Positions 13,975 to 26,051 of a stretch of 64,000 bases of DNA are shown here, piece after piece; within the stretch, counting starts at the first letter, position 1; each line of letters starts with the position of its first letter. The notes under the pieces are model-generated. The model was not told the DNA's origin. It worked only from the letters and a program-made list of their open reading frames with translations, and ran no database searches. The stretch comes from Onthophagus taurus (lineage: Eukaryota; Arthropoda; Insecta; Coleoptera; Scarabaeidae). The DNA is taken from assembly GCF_036711975.1 (NCBI RefSeq), contig NC_091967.1:2728001-2792000 (forward strand), read 5' to 3'. The position numbers were made by a program, and so were the translations under genes.

Positions 13975-16900
13975 CTATACTCTGTTTTTAAACCACGAGG
14001 AGTATTTTAAATTTGTCACCAGATTGACCTTGGGAATAATTAAAGAATACCTGTCCCACTTAAAAATCGATGATTTTTTTTTTAATCGGTAGGAAATGAC
14101 TCAAAAGATGTGTTAATGATAAAAAAAAAGTGCGGAAAAGTGTAGTACTTACCGAAAATTCACTTTAAAGTTGCGATTTGACGTTTTTTTTTGGAAGTTC
14201 AAAGCAATGTTAAATATGCATTTTCGTATTAAATCCTAACCTGAAATTGTTTAATTTATACCCGCGCACAAAATCAAAAGTTATTTTCACTAAACTTATT
14301 GAGATTACAACATATTTACGGATGAAAACCTTATTTCTTAGGCTATCAATGCATAACGACAATTACCTGTCGTTAGATAGAATTGTTTCTACCAAATGTG
14401 TGTTAATAGACTTTATGTTAATAGATTGTGTATCAATTGATCTGTCAAACGACTAAAATATCTTTAAATTGTAAATATCAATGATAAATAAGTATAGTAG
14501 CTTATTTAATAATAGTTTGCTTAAATTAAAATAGTTATTTATTAAAAAAGACATGTGTATACATGGTTACAAAATAAAAATAAATAAATAACCCGTGTGA
14601 CGATAGCAACAAACTGTGCATTTAACTAAATGACAATTACAACTGACAACACAAGCAATGTTAACCATGTATCTCTCGTATTAAATCCTAACCTCAAATT
14701 GTTTAATTTATACCCACGCACTAAATAAAAAGTTATATTCACTAAACTTGTTGAGATTACAACATAATTATACATAATAACACCTATGTGAAGTTAGCCC
14801 CCAATTAAATAGCATTTTACATGTATAGTATTTTGATTATAACATGAAAACCAGTGAACCGATTTCGATAAATAATGTCTCATTCGAAAGCTTAATCCTT
14901 GGCCAATACGAAAGTGGAAATGCCCGTGAAAATTTGAAAACTCTTTCGAATTTCGCTAAAACGTCAAAATAAAGCGAAGATACACGAGAATAACACAAAA
15001 TTGACCTTCTTTAAGTGGTGATAACTCGTAAACGATGTACCCGATGATCAAAATCTATACGTCACTCGATTCGTCATAGTGTCTTCTATCGGAATCACAA
15101 AATGCTTGATTTCAATTCACTCCCGCTAAGTTTATACAGCCCTCGGAATGACACCATCTTCGGCTCGTTGTTTATGCACGCGTGAACGCTCGTGCTATAA
15201 ATTAATTTTTAATTTTAACTAAATCGACTATAATTAGAGAACAGTTTGACGGATTTTAATGTTTTATATCTCAATCGAAAGTTTGTGTCTGGCAGAATGC
15301 TGTTGTCGAAATGCCCGATTCGAAATATTTAAAGATTTTGATTAAAACACAACAAACGAATTAATTAAACACATCAATTATCTCCGTAACTAATTGACCA
15401 ATTTTAGTCATCAAAATCTCGGTCGAAAGTATGATCTGCAATGAATGCGAAGGTGGAAATGCCCGATTTCAAAATTTACTAATTATGTGCGTACAGCCAT
15501 TGAAATGACCCCGCGAGAGATTTCGAGTCGGGCATTTCCACTTTCGTATTGGCCAAAGATTAAGCTTTCGAATGAGATTTTGATTATCAAAATTGGTTGA
15601 CTAGTTTTCTTGTTATAATCAAAATACTATACATGTAAAATCCTATCTAATTGGGGACTAGGAAAATTTGAAGTTAACCTCGCATAGGTCATAATGACTA
15701 AGTGCCTGTCGTTACATAGACTGTGTGTCTATTAACTGTGTACAAGAGCGTCGCCAGATAGGAGCAAAGATAGATTCGAAAAAAGAAATTGAATAGAATA
15801 TAAGATACAAATAGATTCTAAAAATCTATTTGAAATGTTTATAATCTGTTATCGCATTTAAATAGAGAGCATGAGAGTTAAATAAAAATTTGTTATTAAA
15901 AGACTTCAAACCACATAAATATTATAATTAGGATAATTATTAGTTAGTTTAACGTTATTTTGGAACTTAATAACACTTATTATTGATGAAAATCCCTTTC
16001 GTAGTTACAAAGTTTTAACATCAAAAGTTCATAACGTAGGGTGTATGACGTAAGATGGGTTTATGAGAAAGTTGAACTTGTTCATTCATAAGTAGATAGT
16101 TATTATTATCTTTATAATTTGTTACACGAATGAAAAAGCTCAACTCCTCCATAATTTATATTATGTTCAGTCTTTATGTGGTGCTGAAAAATATTGGAAT
16201 TTTCTTTAGTTTTATGTTTCTAGTTTTCAGCCTCCTCCACATTTGTCCGATAGCAACAAACTTGTATCCGTAATTTTTTATCTACTTTCTTAGCTGATAT
16301 CTTTCTTATTATTAGAGATAATTCGAGATAATAATTAGAGATTCTTTCTCTATCTAAAACCGGTCTTTGTCTGTCCATAAGTTAATACTAAGATCAATCT
16401 GTACTTAAACTACAAAGCGTTGGCTCTGTACTTAGATTAAATAGCTTAAAATTACCAAACTTCAAGCCTTTGTGCAATTGTTATCAAACTGATATTTAAA
16501 AAACTATTATCATACTCGGAAAGAGCGCCCTTTAAATTTATTATATCTTAACCCGGGTTTTCGTTGGTAAATGGGTCTATCGGCGTCATGCTTAATTCGC
16601 CCTTCATATACATCCCTACACGCAAAAACGCTTAATTACTATTCCTTTAAACAAGTTTCTTATTTGATATTGGGAAAACTATAGAAGTATAGATCTATCT
16701 TATCTACAATTTGCTGCTCTTTCTAATGGTGTATAACACGCGGCTATCGCTGCTTCGTTATAGAGTTTTTTCCTGGTGATATAAGAAAGTTATTGATCCC
16801 AACAATGTTTAAAAGTAGCTAAAACGTGTGAATTTGGTAATTTTTTGACCAAAAACGTCCTTGTGTAAGTCTATAACTTCATGATATACTTCTATAGTTT

Positions 16901-18606
16901 TCCTCATATCAAATATGTAAGAAAGTTGTTTAGAGGTAGAGCAATTAAACGTTTCTGTATATAGAGATGTATATTAAAGGTGATTTAACCATGATGCTAA
17001 TTGATATTGACCAACAAAAACCCGGATTAAGATATTTGAAGGAGCGTTCTTTCTGATTGTGAACACAGTTTTTTAAAATTCGGTTTGATAACAATTGCAC
17101 AAGGGCTTGAAGTTTGGTAATATTAAGCTATTTTACGTACAGAGCGGTGTTCTTCATCTTTTATTGATTTTAATATTAACATATCGGCAAACGAGGACCG
17201 ACGATTTCATAAAGAAAGAATCAAGCTTTCATATGGTGCATTTAGTGTTCTGCTATATCTAATAATAAGAAAGATATCAGCTAATAAAATAGATAGGAAA
17301 TTGCGGATAAAAATTTGTTGTTGGAAGGTTTGTTGCTATCGTCACATCGTCAATCGGGCATTTCCACTTTCGTATTGGCCAAGGATTAAGCTTTCGAATG
17401 AGACATTGTTTATCGAAATCGGTTCACTGGTTCTCATGTTATAATTAAAATACTATACATGTAAAATTCTGTTTAATTGGTGACTAACTTCACATAGGTG
17501 TCATTATGAATAATTATGTTGTAATCTCAACAAGTTTAGTGAAAATAACTTTTTATTTAGTGCCTGGGTATAAATTAAACAATTTGAGGTTAGGATTTAA
17601 TGCGAGAAAATACATGGTTAACATTGCTTGTGTTGTCAGTTGTAATTGTCATTTGGTTAAATACACAGTTTGTTGCTATCGTCACACGGGCTATTTATTT
17701 ATTTTTATTTTGTAACCATGTCTTTTTTAATAACTATTTTAATTTAACTAAACTACTATTAAATAAGCTACTATACTTATTTATCATTTATATTTACAAC
17801 ATAAAGATTGCAAAGAGCTTTCAGTCATTTGACAGATCAATTGATACACAATCCATTAACACAAAGTCTATTAATACACATTTGGTAGAAACAATTCTAT
17901 CTAACGCCATTTAATTGTCGTTCTGCATCGATAGCCTAAGAAACAAGGTTTTCATCCGAAAATATGTTGTAATCTCAACAAGTTTAGTGAAAATAACTTT
18001 TTATTTTGTGCGTGGGTATAAATTAAACAATTTCAGGTTAGAATTTAATACGAAAATGCAATTTTAACATTGCTTTTAACTTCCAAAAAGAAACGTCAAA
18101 TCGCAACTTTAAAGTGATTTTTCGGTAAGTACTACACTTTTCCGCACTTTTTTTTTATCATTAACACATCTTTTGAGTCATTTCCTACCGATTAAAAAAA
18201 AATTCATCGATTTTTAAGAGGGACAGCTAATCTTAATATATGCCTTGACCTTGCACGTGAATGGTGAATGCGAGGAAGGTTCACACACAGGAAATTTTAA
18301 ATTTTGAATTTGAAGGTTAGGTTATTGACAATTCGACAGTTTCATGTCATTATTGTAAATTTTGTGTTCTTAAACCCTTCTTTATTATATTTTGAAATAA
18401 ATACACTCATAACTTCAATGTTAATTTGTATGTTTAGTGTTGACGATAACAAAGGAAAATAAATACAATAATAAGTAAATAAATAAATAATAATAATTAT
18501 TAATTTAAATTTACCGCCAAAATATCTAGTGATATTTTCTGGTGATTTTTCCTAGTGTAAATCTGACTTTCGCGTTTACTCCTCCTGGTTTAAAAACAGA
18601 CTATAG
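13975..18606 (+). mobile_element. Foldback-type element with nested long inverted repeats, about 4.6 kb
   Basis: The left arm starts near CTATACTCTGTTTTTAAACC (13975) and its inverted partner ends near GGTTTAAAAACAGACTATAG (18606). The arms match over most of 13975-14930 and 17345-18230, including TTTGACAGATCAATTGATAC inverted as GTATCAATTGATCTGTCAAA. A further inner inverted pair lies at about 16240-16700 and 16870-17340. A third partial inverted copy of the arm segment GGGCATTTCCACTTTCGTAT lies at about 15530. The right arm carries about 300 bp absent from the left (18240-18530). No transposase-like ORF is present, so it is nonautonomous. The ends are not certain to the base, and no superfamily can be assigned. 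Confidence 0.7.
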
Positions 18607-19310
18607 GGATGGTTGACATGTCAAAACAAAACTAACCTTACCCAATATAAAAATAGATTTATAAAAAAATGTATATCTCAAAAAACTAAAAGTGATTTTT
18701 CAACACGGATACTATTATTAAAAAGAAGATACTTTAATTAAACATTTATGCAGATTTTGTAATGATTTGCCAAGTAATTTATTTTTTACAATTTTTTAAA
18801 CGTAATCGGTAACAAAATGAAATCGTTATAAATTTCGATTAAATTCGGATAACTAGAAGTGACAGTGGCAGTATCCCGCCAAATCTGACGCCATATTATA
18901 GCGAGTTACCAAGGTATGTTGCTATTGGTGGTAAAGATTTAAAACTTTCTAGTTCTAGGTCTAGTGTTAGTTCTACACTGACCGGCAAAAAAAACCGGCC
19001 ACTAAAATGTAGCCACAATTTCAAAGCTGGCTTACTCGCGAACCACTCATTCGATTTTGATGATTCTTTTTTTGATCGAAAGGTTGATTCGTCTGTAATA
19101 ATACTGCGATAGAAATTTTTATTCGGATATTAATTTGAGCATATACACGGTGCAAGAATGAGAAAACCTTTTTTTCTCGAAATTTGTAATACCCTGTGGG
19201 GTGCAGCTGCTACAGCAGAGGGTGTTAACTGGAATCAAACGGTAGCCCAATCTTTTCTAAGCATTTTGTTTTTTTATTCACTCTATTATCTCTGTTACTA
19301 ACGAAGATGC

Positions 19311-19860
19311 AGTATTTTAAAGCGATCGCCTGTGAAAACAAGACGAGTTACAATAGTAGCTGATGACCGTTTTATTGTTCTAAGCAATCGTAGTACGACA
19401 GCTGTAGAAGCTCGGTGTCGTCTTCAAATGGTGTATTTTGTTGATGTCAGTGAGAGAACCATTCTCTGAAAACTTGCTAGATGTGGTCTCGCTGCAAGAA
19501 GACTGCCAAAGGACCGAGGCTGCTTCCAAGATATCTGCGCGCTTACATGTAAATTGGGAGATCGAGCAATGGAGGAAAGTCCTTTTTACGGATGAGTAGT
19601 GGTTTTGTCTATCACCCGATGGTCGATGAGCGAATATGAAGACGTTGAAATGAAAGATTTGTGGACTATACAATTATGAAACGCGAATATTTCGATGGTG
19701 GTTCTGTGATGGTGTGGTCGGGAATTTACAATGAAACCTATACAGATTTTTAATCTTTGTTAAAAGTGGCGTCTTAAATCACTGACCTTGAAAACAAAAA
19801 CTGGGCACCCGAAACAGTTTTGCTGAAGCACTTACATTTTCTTAGAATTACAGAATTCCG
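19311..19860 (+). pseudogene. Decayed Tc1-type transposase fragment (left half of composite)
   Basis: Translation in shifting plus-strand frames gives helix-turn-helix and early catalytic-domain fragments of a Tc1 transposase (VTIVADDRF, MVYFVDVSERTIL, WRKVLFTDE, PDGR, GGSVMVWSGI). Several in-frame stops are present, including one replacing the Ser after FTDE. The C-terminal part is missing and is replaced by the oppositely oriented second copy. Confidence 0.7.
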
Positions 19861-19924
19861 TACGTCCTTCATTATTGTAAACATCTGTTGACAAATAAAC
19901 AAGAAAACAAACTTAATTTAATGT

Positions 19925-20610
19925 AACAATTAATAATAACACGAAAATTAATAGTGTGTGTGCCACCCACGAGCTAAAATAACCTCATGTAGTCGATGCG
20001 GCATCGTACTGATTAGGTTAGTAATTGATTCCTGAGGAATTGCGGCAAGCTCTTTTTCAAAAGCAATTCGTAACTCTTGAAGGGTGTTCGGTAGGACAGG
20101 ACGACGACGAATGCGTCTCTAAAGTTGGTCCCAAAGATATTCTACAGGGTTAAGGTCCGAGCTGCACGCTAGCCACTCTATCCGTTCAATACCCTACTTC
20201 ATCAAGATATTCGTTAACCACACGTGCTACGTGCGTCGCGCATTGTCATGCATTAGCATGAATCCGTCACCAAGAAAATGGGAATAGAACCTCCATGGAA
20301 AGGTACTCTTTCCGAAATTGTGGAGGTCGCAAACCTTTCATTACGACGTCTCCACACTCATTCTCGACCATGAGAGAAAATCGGGACTCGTCAGTGAAGA
20401 GCACCTTACCCCATTGTTCCATTCCTTAATTCATATGTACGCGCCCAAATTGAAGACGTGCTCGCCAATGTCTCTGGAGCAGTCGAGGTCTTTTGGCAGG
20501 TCTTCTTGCAGTCAGATCACCTTCATCAAGTCTTTGATGAATAGTTCTTTCACTTACGTCAACCCCACGCACCATTTGAAGACAATCCCGAAAAAAAAAA
20601 AAAAAACAAG
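19925..20610 (-). pseudogene. Decayed Tc1-type transposase (right half of composite)
   Basis: Read on the minus strand, this gives MVRGVDVSERTIHQRLDEGD, then KVLFTDESRFSL with the first catalytic Asp, VVNEYLDEVG, and the C-terminal RRRPVLPNTLQELR and IPQESITNLISTMPHRLHEV with HTHY before the stop. It is interrupted by several stops and frameshifts. It covers more of the protein than the plus-strand fragment and is clearly the same family. Confidence 0.75.
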
Positions 20611-20919
20611 ATGTTCAGAAAAGATTAGCCTACCGTTTGATTCCAGTTAACACCATCTGCTGTAGCAGTTGCACCCCGCAGAGTATTACAAATTCCGAGA
20701 AAAAGAAGTTTTTCTCATTCTTGCAGTCCGTATATGTCCAAATTAAAATCTAAATGAAAGTTTCTATCGCAGGATTATTACCGAAGAATCAACCTTTCGA
20801 CCAAAGAAACAATCATCAAAATCGAATGCGCGGTTCGCGAGAAAGCCAGCTTTGAAGTTTTGGCTAACTTATAGTGGCCGGTTTTTTTTGCCGGTCAGTT
20901 TAGTTTTACACTAGCACTG

Positions 20920-21130
20920 TTACTATGTAGAATTAACACTATACCTAGAACTAGAATCATTTGGGTTTAGCCGCACGTCTCAAAAGACGGCTAACCCGAA
21001 TGATTCTAATTCTAAGTATAGTATTAGTTCTAGTTTTACACTAGTTCTATCACTAAAAGTAACACTATACCTAGAACTAGAATCGCACGTCTTTAAAGAC
21101 GGATACGTTCATAGGGAGTTGGATAAACCT
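20920..21130 (+). repeat. Palindromic repeat units flanking the Tc1 insertion
   Basis: Two short palindromes built from AACACTATACCTAGAACTAG and its inverse around CGTCT...AGACG. They continue the sequence interrupted at 18975 (CTAGGTCTAGTGTTAGTTC). The uninterrupted equivalent is seen inverted at about 47240-47292, which confirms where the Tc1 element entered. Confidence 0.75.
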
Positions 21131-23709
21131 ACAGTATGTTTACTCAAACCTTTATTCTGTGCATTTTGGTAACTCGTGATAAGATGGCGGATTTTAAATC
21201 GAGGTCACAAAACGAGATGCCGCCAACATCAAACGAATCGACGTCAGTGTCATTTCTGGTGGTTATACATTCAAAATTAATTTTGTAAAATGATCAAATT
21301 TTTTAATAATTAATAATATTAAGCGAAAGCGTTAATGTAATTGTCCTATATTTAGCGAGAATTTTACGACTATCCCATTAGACCGAAAGTGAATTCAGAA
21401 AAGGAACGCGCTTCACTGTCTCCACACTGTACAAAAATAGAGAGAAATCTCTAACACAAGCCATTCACCATAGTTTATATGTTTCCAGCAGTCTAAACTC
21501 TTTTTTTCTTCTTTTTTTAGTCATCAAACTCGCTCCGCATAAAAATTTGTCATTTTGAAAAGATTAGAAATTGTTTATACAGGATTACAAATTTATAAAT
21601 AATTTTGAATGTTGTTATTATAAAAAAAATTATCTTCAAAGGCTTTTGTGATCGTCCGGGGTTTATTTTCGTATTGGATTACGTGAGTGGGACGAGTTTT
21701 GTTAGGAAATGGGGATGTATTTGTGTATCGGTTGTTAAAATTAGTTTTGTGAATCACGTTTTAGGTATTTCCGGGTGTTTCAAAATTCTTTAAATTGATA
21801 ACTCAAAAATTGTGTACTTTATGATTATTTTTCTTACAAATTTGTTTAGATTTAATAAATAACAAGAAACTTTCAAAAGAAATTTTACATTGGCAATGAA
21901 TAAATTTTTTTTCGAAGGTCACCGAGTCAATCGACTTTCTCCACAAGCATCAGGTGGACATCCCATTTAACGTTCATTGTCATCAATACCACTTTGCGTT
22001 TTTGTTTTTGCATTAATAAATTTAAAATTCCTAATTTAATCAAATTGATTAAACATATCTGGTTTTTACTTCTCATGTTTTGACAACACCCGATAATAAA
22101 TTTAAACGCAAACAAATTCTTCGTTTGTAATCTTTTAAACTAGATCCAGATATGTATCTGTTTAACATCAAATCGATTGAGCAATCTATAAACCAAAGCA
22201 GCAATTTAAATCCGGTGAGTTTGTTTTGATCTTAACATAAAAAGAAAATGTTCAACCATTTAAAAAATTTCAATGTTGAAATGAACACAAAGTTATAACA
22301 TAACACAATTTGTTTAATTGATATATCAAGTAAAACCAAGTGAAGTAATTGAATTGAAATTGTTTCAAAATCGAAGCCTTAATCACCTTGTTGCAATAAC
22401 TATACACAATTGGAATTCATTTAAATTGAATTTTGTATTTTTTTTGCACGAGTTTGAAAATTCATAATTTTGTCTCCTCCGACATTTGTCAGTATTCTTT
22501 GGGGTGTGTTTCAAAATCGTCCCTGATATATTTTAGGCTCAACCCTAATATTATTCAACAATGTCCTGACACCCTTGAACATCTTCATCACATCCATTCC
22601 TTTACTTTGTATTTAGAGAAAATTAAAGTTATTAATTTTTCTTTATTTAAATTTGCTTTATATATCAATATCTTTATATGACCACAATATAAATCATTCA
22701 TTTATAATTATCTAACGGTGGTCAACATTGCGTGTATTTACCAAACAAACATGTTAATTTGTTATTGCACAAGAACAATCAAGGTCATAAACCATTAAAC
22801 TCGCGTTTTCTATATATGTTATCGACACAATCACGACAAACACCAGCATAAATCAAAAACAATACATTTTTTTTACAAACAATTCTTTATCTTTCCGAGT
22901 TAATTACGCCTATTTCAACAATCCGATTTAATAGGTTGTGTTAAATGACAACTTCACATTTCCAATTAAATTTAAATTTGTAATTTATTCGCCTACGAAT
23001 TTTATTAATTAAATCCGAACCGTTTTGAAGTTGTTTCGAGATGGAAAGAACTAGGGCAAAACGCTCTGATTCGTAACGCGGCAACAGGTTAATTTTAAAC
23101 CTTACTTAAATCTCCCAACTTACGTGATATAAAGAAGAGAAGAGATGAAGAAGAACTTTACACCTTCTTTTTCGCTTCGTCTTCTTTTCCAGTTTTTTTT
23201 AATTTTGTTCTGATGCGCACCGAATCCGTGGTGAAAGTCTCTCTCGAATGTTTTTTCGTAAGATGCGATACTTGAACGGTAAAAAGATTTAAACCCGAAG
23301 TAAAACGAACGCGCGCAACTTCTCCTCAACGAAATCCACCGCTGGACTGATGTCTGGTGGAACTTCGCCGCGTTTGAGACTGAGTACCGCACAACAACGA
23401 ATAATGGTAGGAGTGATTCATCAAGATGCGTCAACTCTTAAAAGTATGCCTTAAACACGTTTTGTTGGTTTCTTTATCTTATCTTGTTTGGATAAATAAT
23501 ATTTTTTTTTTTACGTCAAATAAAAAAAATGGTTAAGTTGAAATGAATGAATGGGTTTTTTTGGAGTTGTTTCAAAGGATTTTTCATATTCTTTAATTAT
23601 AACTTTTGACTAATAAACCAGAAGAGATGATTTAAAAGCAGTTAATGATAGTTAGTTACTTTTATTACAAAATCAATTCAAAATTGATCCAACATTTAAT
23701 TATTTTAAT
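21131..23709. other. Intergenic region, no gene recognised
   Basis: About 2.6 kb of AT-rich DNA. A segment at about 21165-21200 is the inverted match of about 18890-18912 (CGCCAT..TAT..CGAGTTACCAA), extending the symmetric element outside the Tc1 composite. A more GC-balanced block at about 23210-23440 could be a promoter or an untranslated first exon, but I recognise no protein in either strand. The small ORFs here are not called. A minus-strand AATAAA near 23661-23667 likely ends SF3B4. Confidence 0.45.
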
Positions 23710-25072
23710 TCACCAATTATTCTCAGTAAAATTTGTTATGCCCTCCATATTACTTGGTGGTGGTGGAGGTGGACCTCTTGGTGGAAATGGAGGTCTAGCC
23801 CCTGCAAAATTTGGTGGGGGTGGTCTCCAATTAGGTGGTGGTGGGCGCCCTGGAGGTGGTGGTGGTGGTAATCCCCCTTGAAATGGTGGTACACCTGTTG
23901 GGGGACCTGGAGCTAAAGATAATCCAGTACCTGCTTGCCATGGAGGTAACATTTTTGGGGGTAAAGGAGGAGCACCACTTCCAGGTTGTCCAGAAGATGG
24001 CATGGGGGGTAATGGGGGTTGAGTATTGGAAGTTGGTGGCGCGGGAGGGGCACCTGGAGGAAGTGGAGGTTGGACTGGGGGTAGAGGAGGTGGGGGAATT
24101 CCTGCTGGAAAAGCTGTTGGTGGTGGAACAGGAGGTGGTGGTGGCGGTTGCATATTTGCTGGAGTTGGAGGAGGGGGCGGCATCATCCCAGCTAGCATAA
24201 CAGGTGGTGGCGGAGGCGCCATAGCCATTCCAGGGGGCATCATTCCCATAGGAGGAGCATCCGCAAAAAGTTGATGGGGCCGATCTGCTTGAGATAAAGG
24301 ATTTTGAGCAGCTAAAAGTCGTTCAGCTGCTGAGCCATGCCGTTCTCCTTTTGCATCCTTTTTAAAAGCATATGATACAGAAATTGGCCGATTACATAAA
24401 TATTGGCCATTCATAGCTTCGATCGATGCATCTGATGCCTCAAAACTTGCAAAGTTTATAAATGCAAAACCTTTTGAGTTTCCTGTTTCAGGATCTCTCA
24501 TTATCTAAAAATAAAAAAAGCAAATTAAATTTACTATAAGAATTAATTTAAATATAACTAATAAATTACTTTGGGTGTCTGTAAAATAACCCCAAAAGCC
24601 GAGAATGTATCATAAAGTAATTTTTCATCAACCTCGGGATCTAAATTTCCTATAAATATATTGGCCCCGACATCCAAGTTTTTTTGATGTGCCGAGGCCT
24701 TATTCACCCGAATCGGTTTGCCATATAATTTAATCATATTCATTATTTTTATGGCATAATCAGCATCTTCTTCCCCCATAAACTCAACAAAGCCATATCC
24801 TTGATGCATCATTGTAACACGATCTTTAGGCATGTGCACATTAACTAAAACGAAATTACATCAAATTTATTAAACCAATTTATTTAATATATACCTAAAG
24901 GCCCTGCTTGTACGAATAATTCCCACATCAAAGATTCAGTCACTTTATCGTCTAAACCACCAACATAGATTGTAGCATCTAAAATGAGAGGTTAAGGAAT
25001 TATTTACTTAAAATAACGCTAAATTTATTTTGTTATACCTCTATTTCGTTCAGCTATAGGCCCATTGGCCAT
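23710..25072 (-). CDS. SF3B4: Splicing factor 3B subunit 4 (SAP49)
   Basis: U2 snRNP component that contacts pre-mRNA near the branch site and binds SF3B2. Minus-strand exons 25072-25039, 24978-24895, 24844-24570 and 24504-23710 join to 395 residues (human 424). RRM1 covers about residues 12-91 (RNP2 [11 protein letters not shown]1 GYGFVEF). RRM2 covers about 100-179 (RNP2 NIFIGNL, RNP1 GFAFINF) and continues into [17 protein letters not shown]. From about 215 the protein is a Pro/Gly/Met-rich low-complexity tail with many runs of 4-7 prolines, as in other SF3B4 proteins, ending in a short non-proline tail. Exon 1 encodes only 11 residues ([11 protein letters not shown]). The opposite-strand Gly-rich ORFs are shadows of this tail. 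Orientation is the same as PHYHD1, about 1 kb upstream. Confidence 0.97.
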
Positions 25073-26051
25073 TTTGGGTTATTATTTATCAACTGAATAA
25101 TAATTAAAGATGTAAAACAAGACGCTTTCCTAACCTCAAATTGTATTTAGAAAACGATTTTGTTGCGACATCTATTGGATGCAGCCCCAGGGATCTTTGA
25201 TAGGAGAACTTGGGACTGATTGTATGTCGAAATCCCATCGTAAGATGGCATTAGCGTCTATACTGAAATAATTTAATTAAACTAACAATTTTATTATTAA
25301 TAGTGGGAATGATGAGAGACAGCAATAACAATTATTACCAGTATTATTCTTTTAATTTAAAAAGTATAGATTCCAATTCGTGTTATTTGTGTTAAAATTT
25401 TAAAAGTTGAAGTTTGTTCAGAATGACAGATGAAAACGTCATTTTAAAGTGATTTTTCGGTAAGAGTATAATAAAGTAATAATGGTATGATTAAATAATT
25501 AGATTATAATTGACATTATAGCTTTGTTTCAGCTAACGCTATAACTGCTTGGAAGCTCGTCAGATGCAATCTCACAAATGATGCAGTGATATTCAAATAA
25601 CAATAATAATAATAAATCTGAACATCTGAGGAATTCCCAACAAATCGGAACGTTAATTGAAGCCATATAGTGGCTCCAAACAGTTATTCTGTGGTTGGAG
25701 CTTTTATATATAAACCCAATCCAACCTGTATTCTAGTGGTTCGGTTTTTAGCTGAATAATTCCAAAATATACCCAACAGATGGCGCCACATGCGTTCAAT
25801 TTTTAGTCATCGACATAAAAGTTATATATTTGATATGAGTTATATATATGATACGTCGATGTTTTTAATACGAAGTTTTTGTTTAGAGTAGCATTTCTAC
25901 GAAGCTATTTTCTATGATTGAATGTTAGTAAAATTTACTAATAGAAGATTATAAATGATAGATGGAGCCACGATTATATTAAAACGTCAACTTCAAAAAA
26001 ATAATTCAAATTAATTGAATAAAAACGTTTACTTTTAATTAGTATTAACAA
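25073..26051. other. Spacer between PHYHD1 and SF3B4
   Basis: Nearly 1 kb of AT-rich DNA. It must carry the SF3B4 promoter and the PHYHD1 3' UTR. A short stretch near 25440 (TTTTAAAGTGATTTTTCGGT) matches the arm of the foldback element at about 18107-18130 and is probably a remnant. Nothing else was recognised. Confidence 0.45.

Larger units (their letters stand above)
18976..20900 (+). mobile_element. Composite Tc1-like transposon with long TIRs and TA target duplication
   Basis: Inverted ends ACTGACCGGCAAAAAAAACC (left) and its complement (right) continue for about 280-300 bp, and TA flanks the element on both sides (18974-18975 and 20901-20902). The interior holds two transposase fragments pointing inward. 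On the plus strand, about 19310-19740 encodes a decayed N-terminal and middle part (DVSERTI, VLFTDE, GGSVMVW). On the minus strand, about 20600-19930 encodes a longer decayed copy that includes VLFTDESRFSL, a YLW-type WDQL region and the C-terminal HEVILARGG. Both contain stop codons or frame breaks, so neither is functional. The element interrupts a palindromic repeat of the family seen elsewhere in the window. Confidence 0.82.

Noticed and set aside
17506-17914. ORFs of 69 and 104 codons
   Set aside because: They fall inside an arm of the foldback element and reflect its AT-rich sequence, with no protein similarity.
23120-23434. 104-codon minus-strand ORF
   Set aside because: No recognisable family and no convincing splice context; possible promoter-type sequence only.
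23645-24274. Gly-rich plus-strand ORFs
   Set aside because: They are antisense shadows of the proline-rich tail of SF3B4; proline codons read in reverse give glycine-rich frames.
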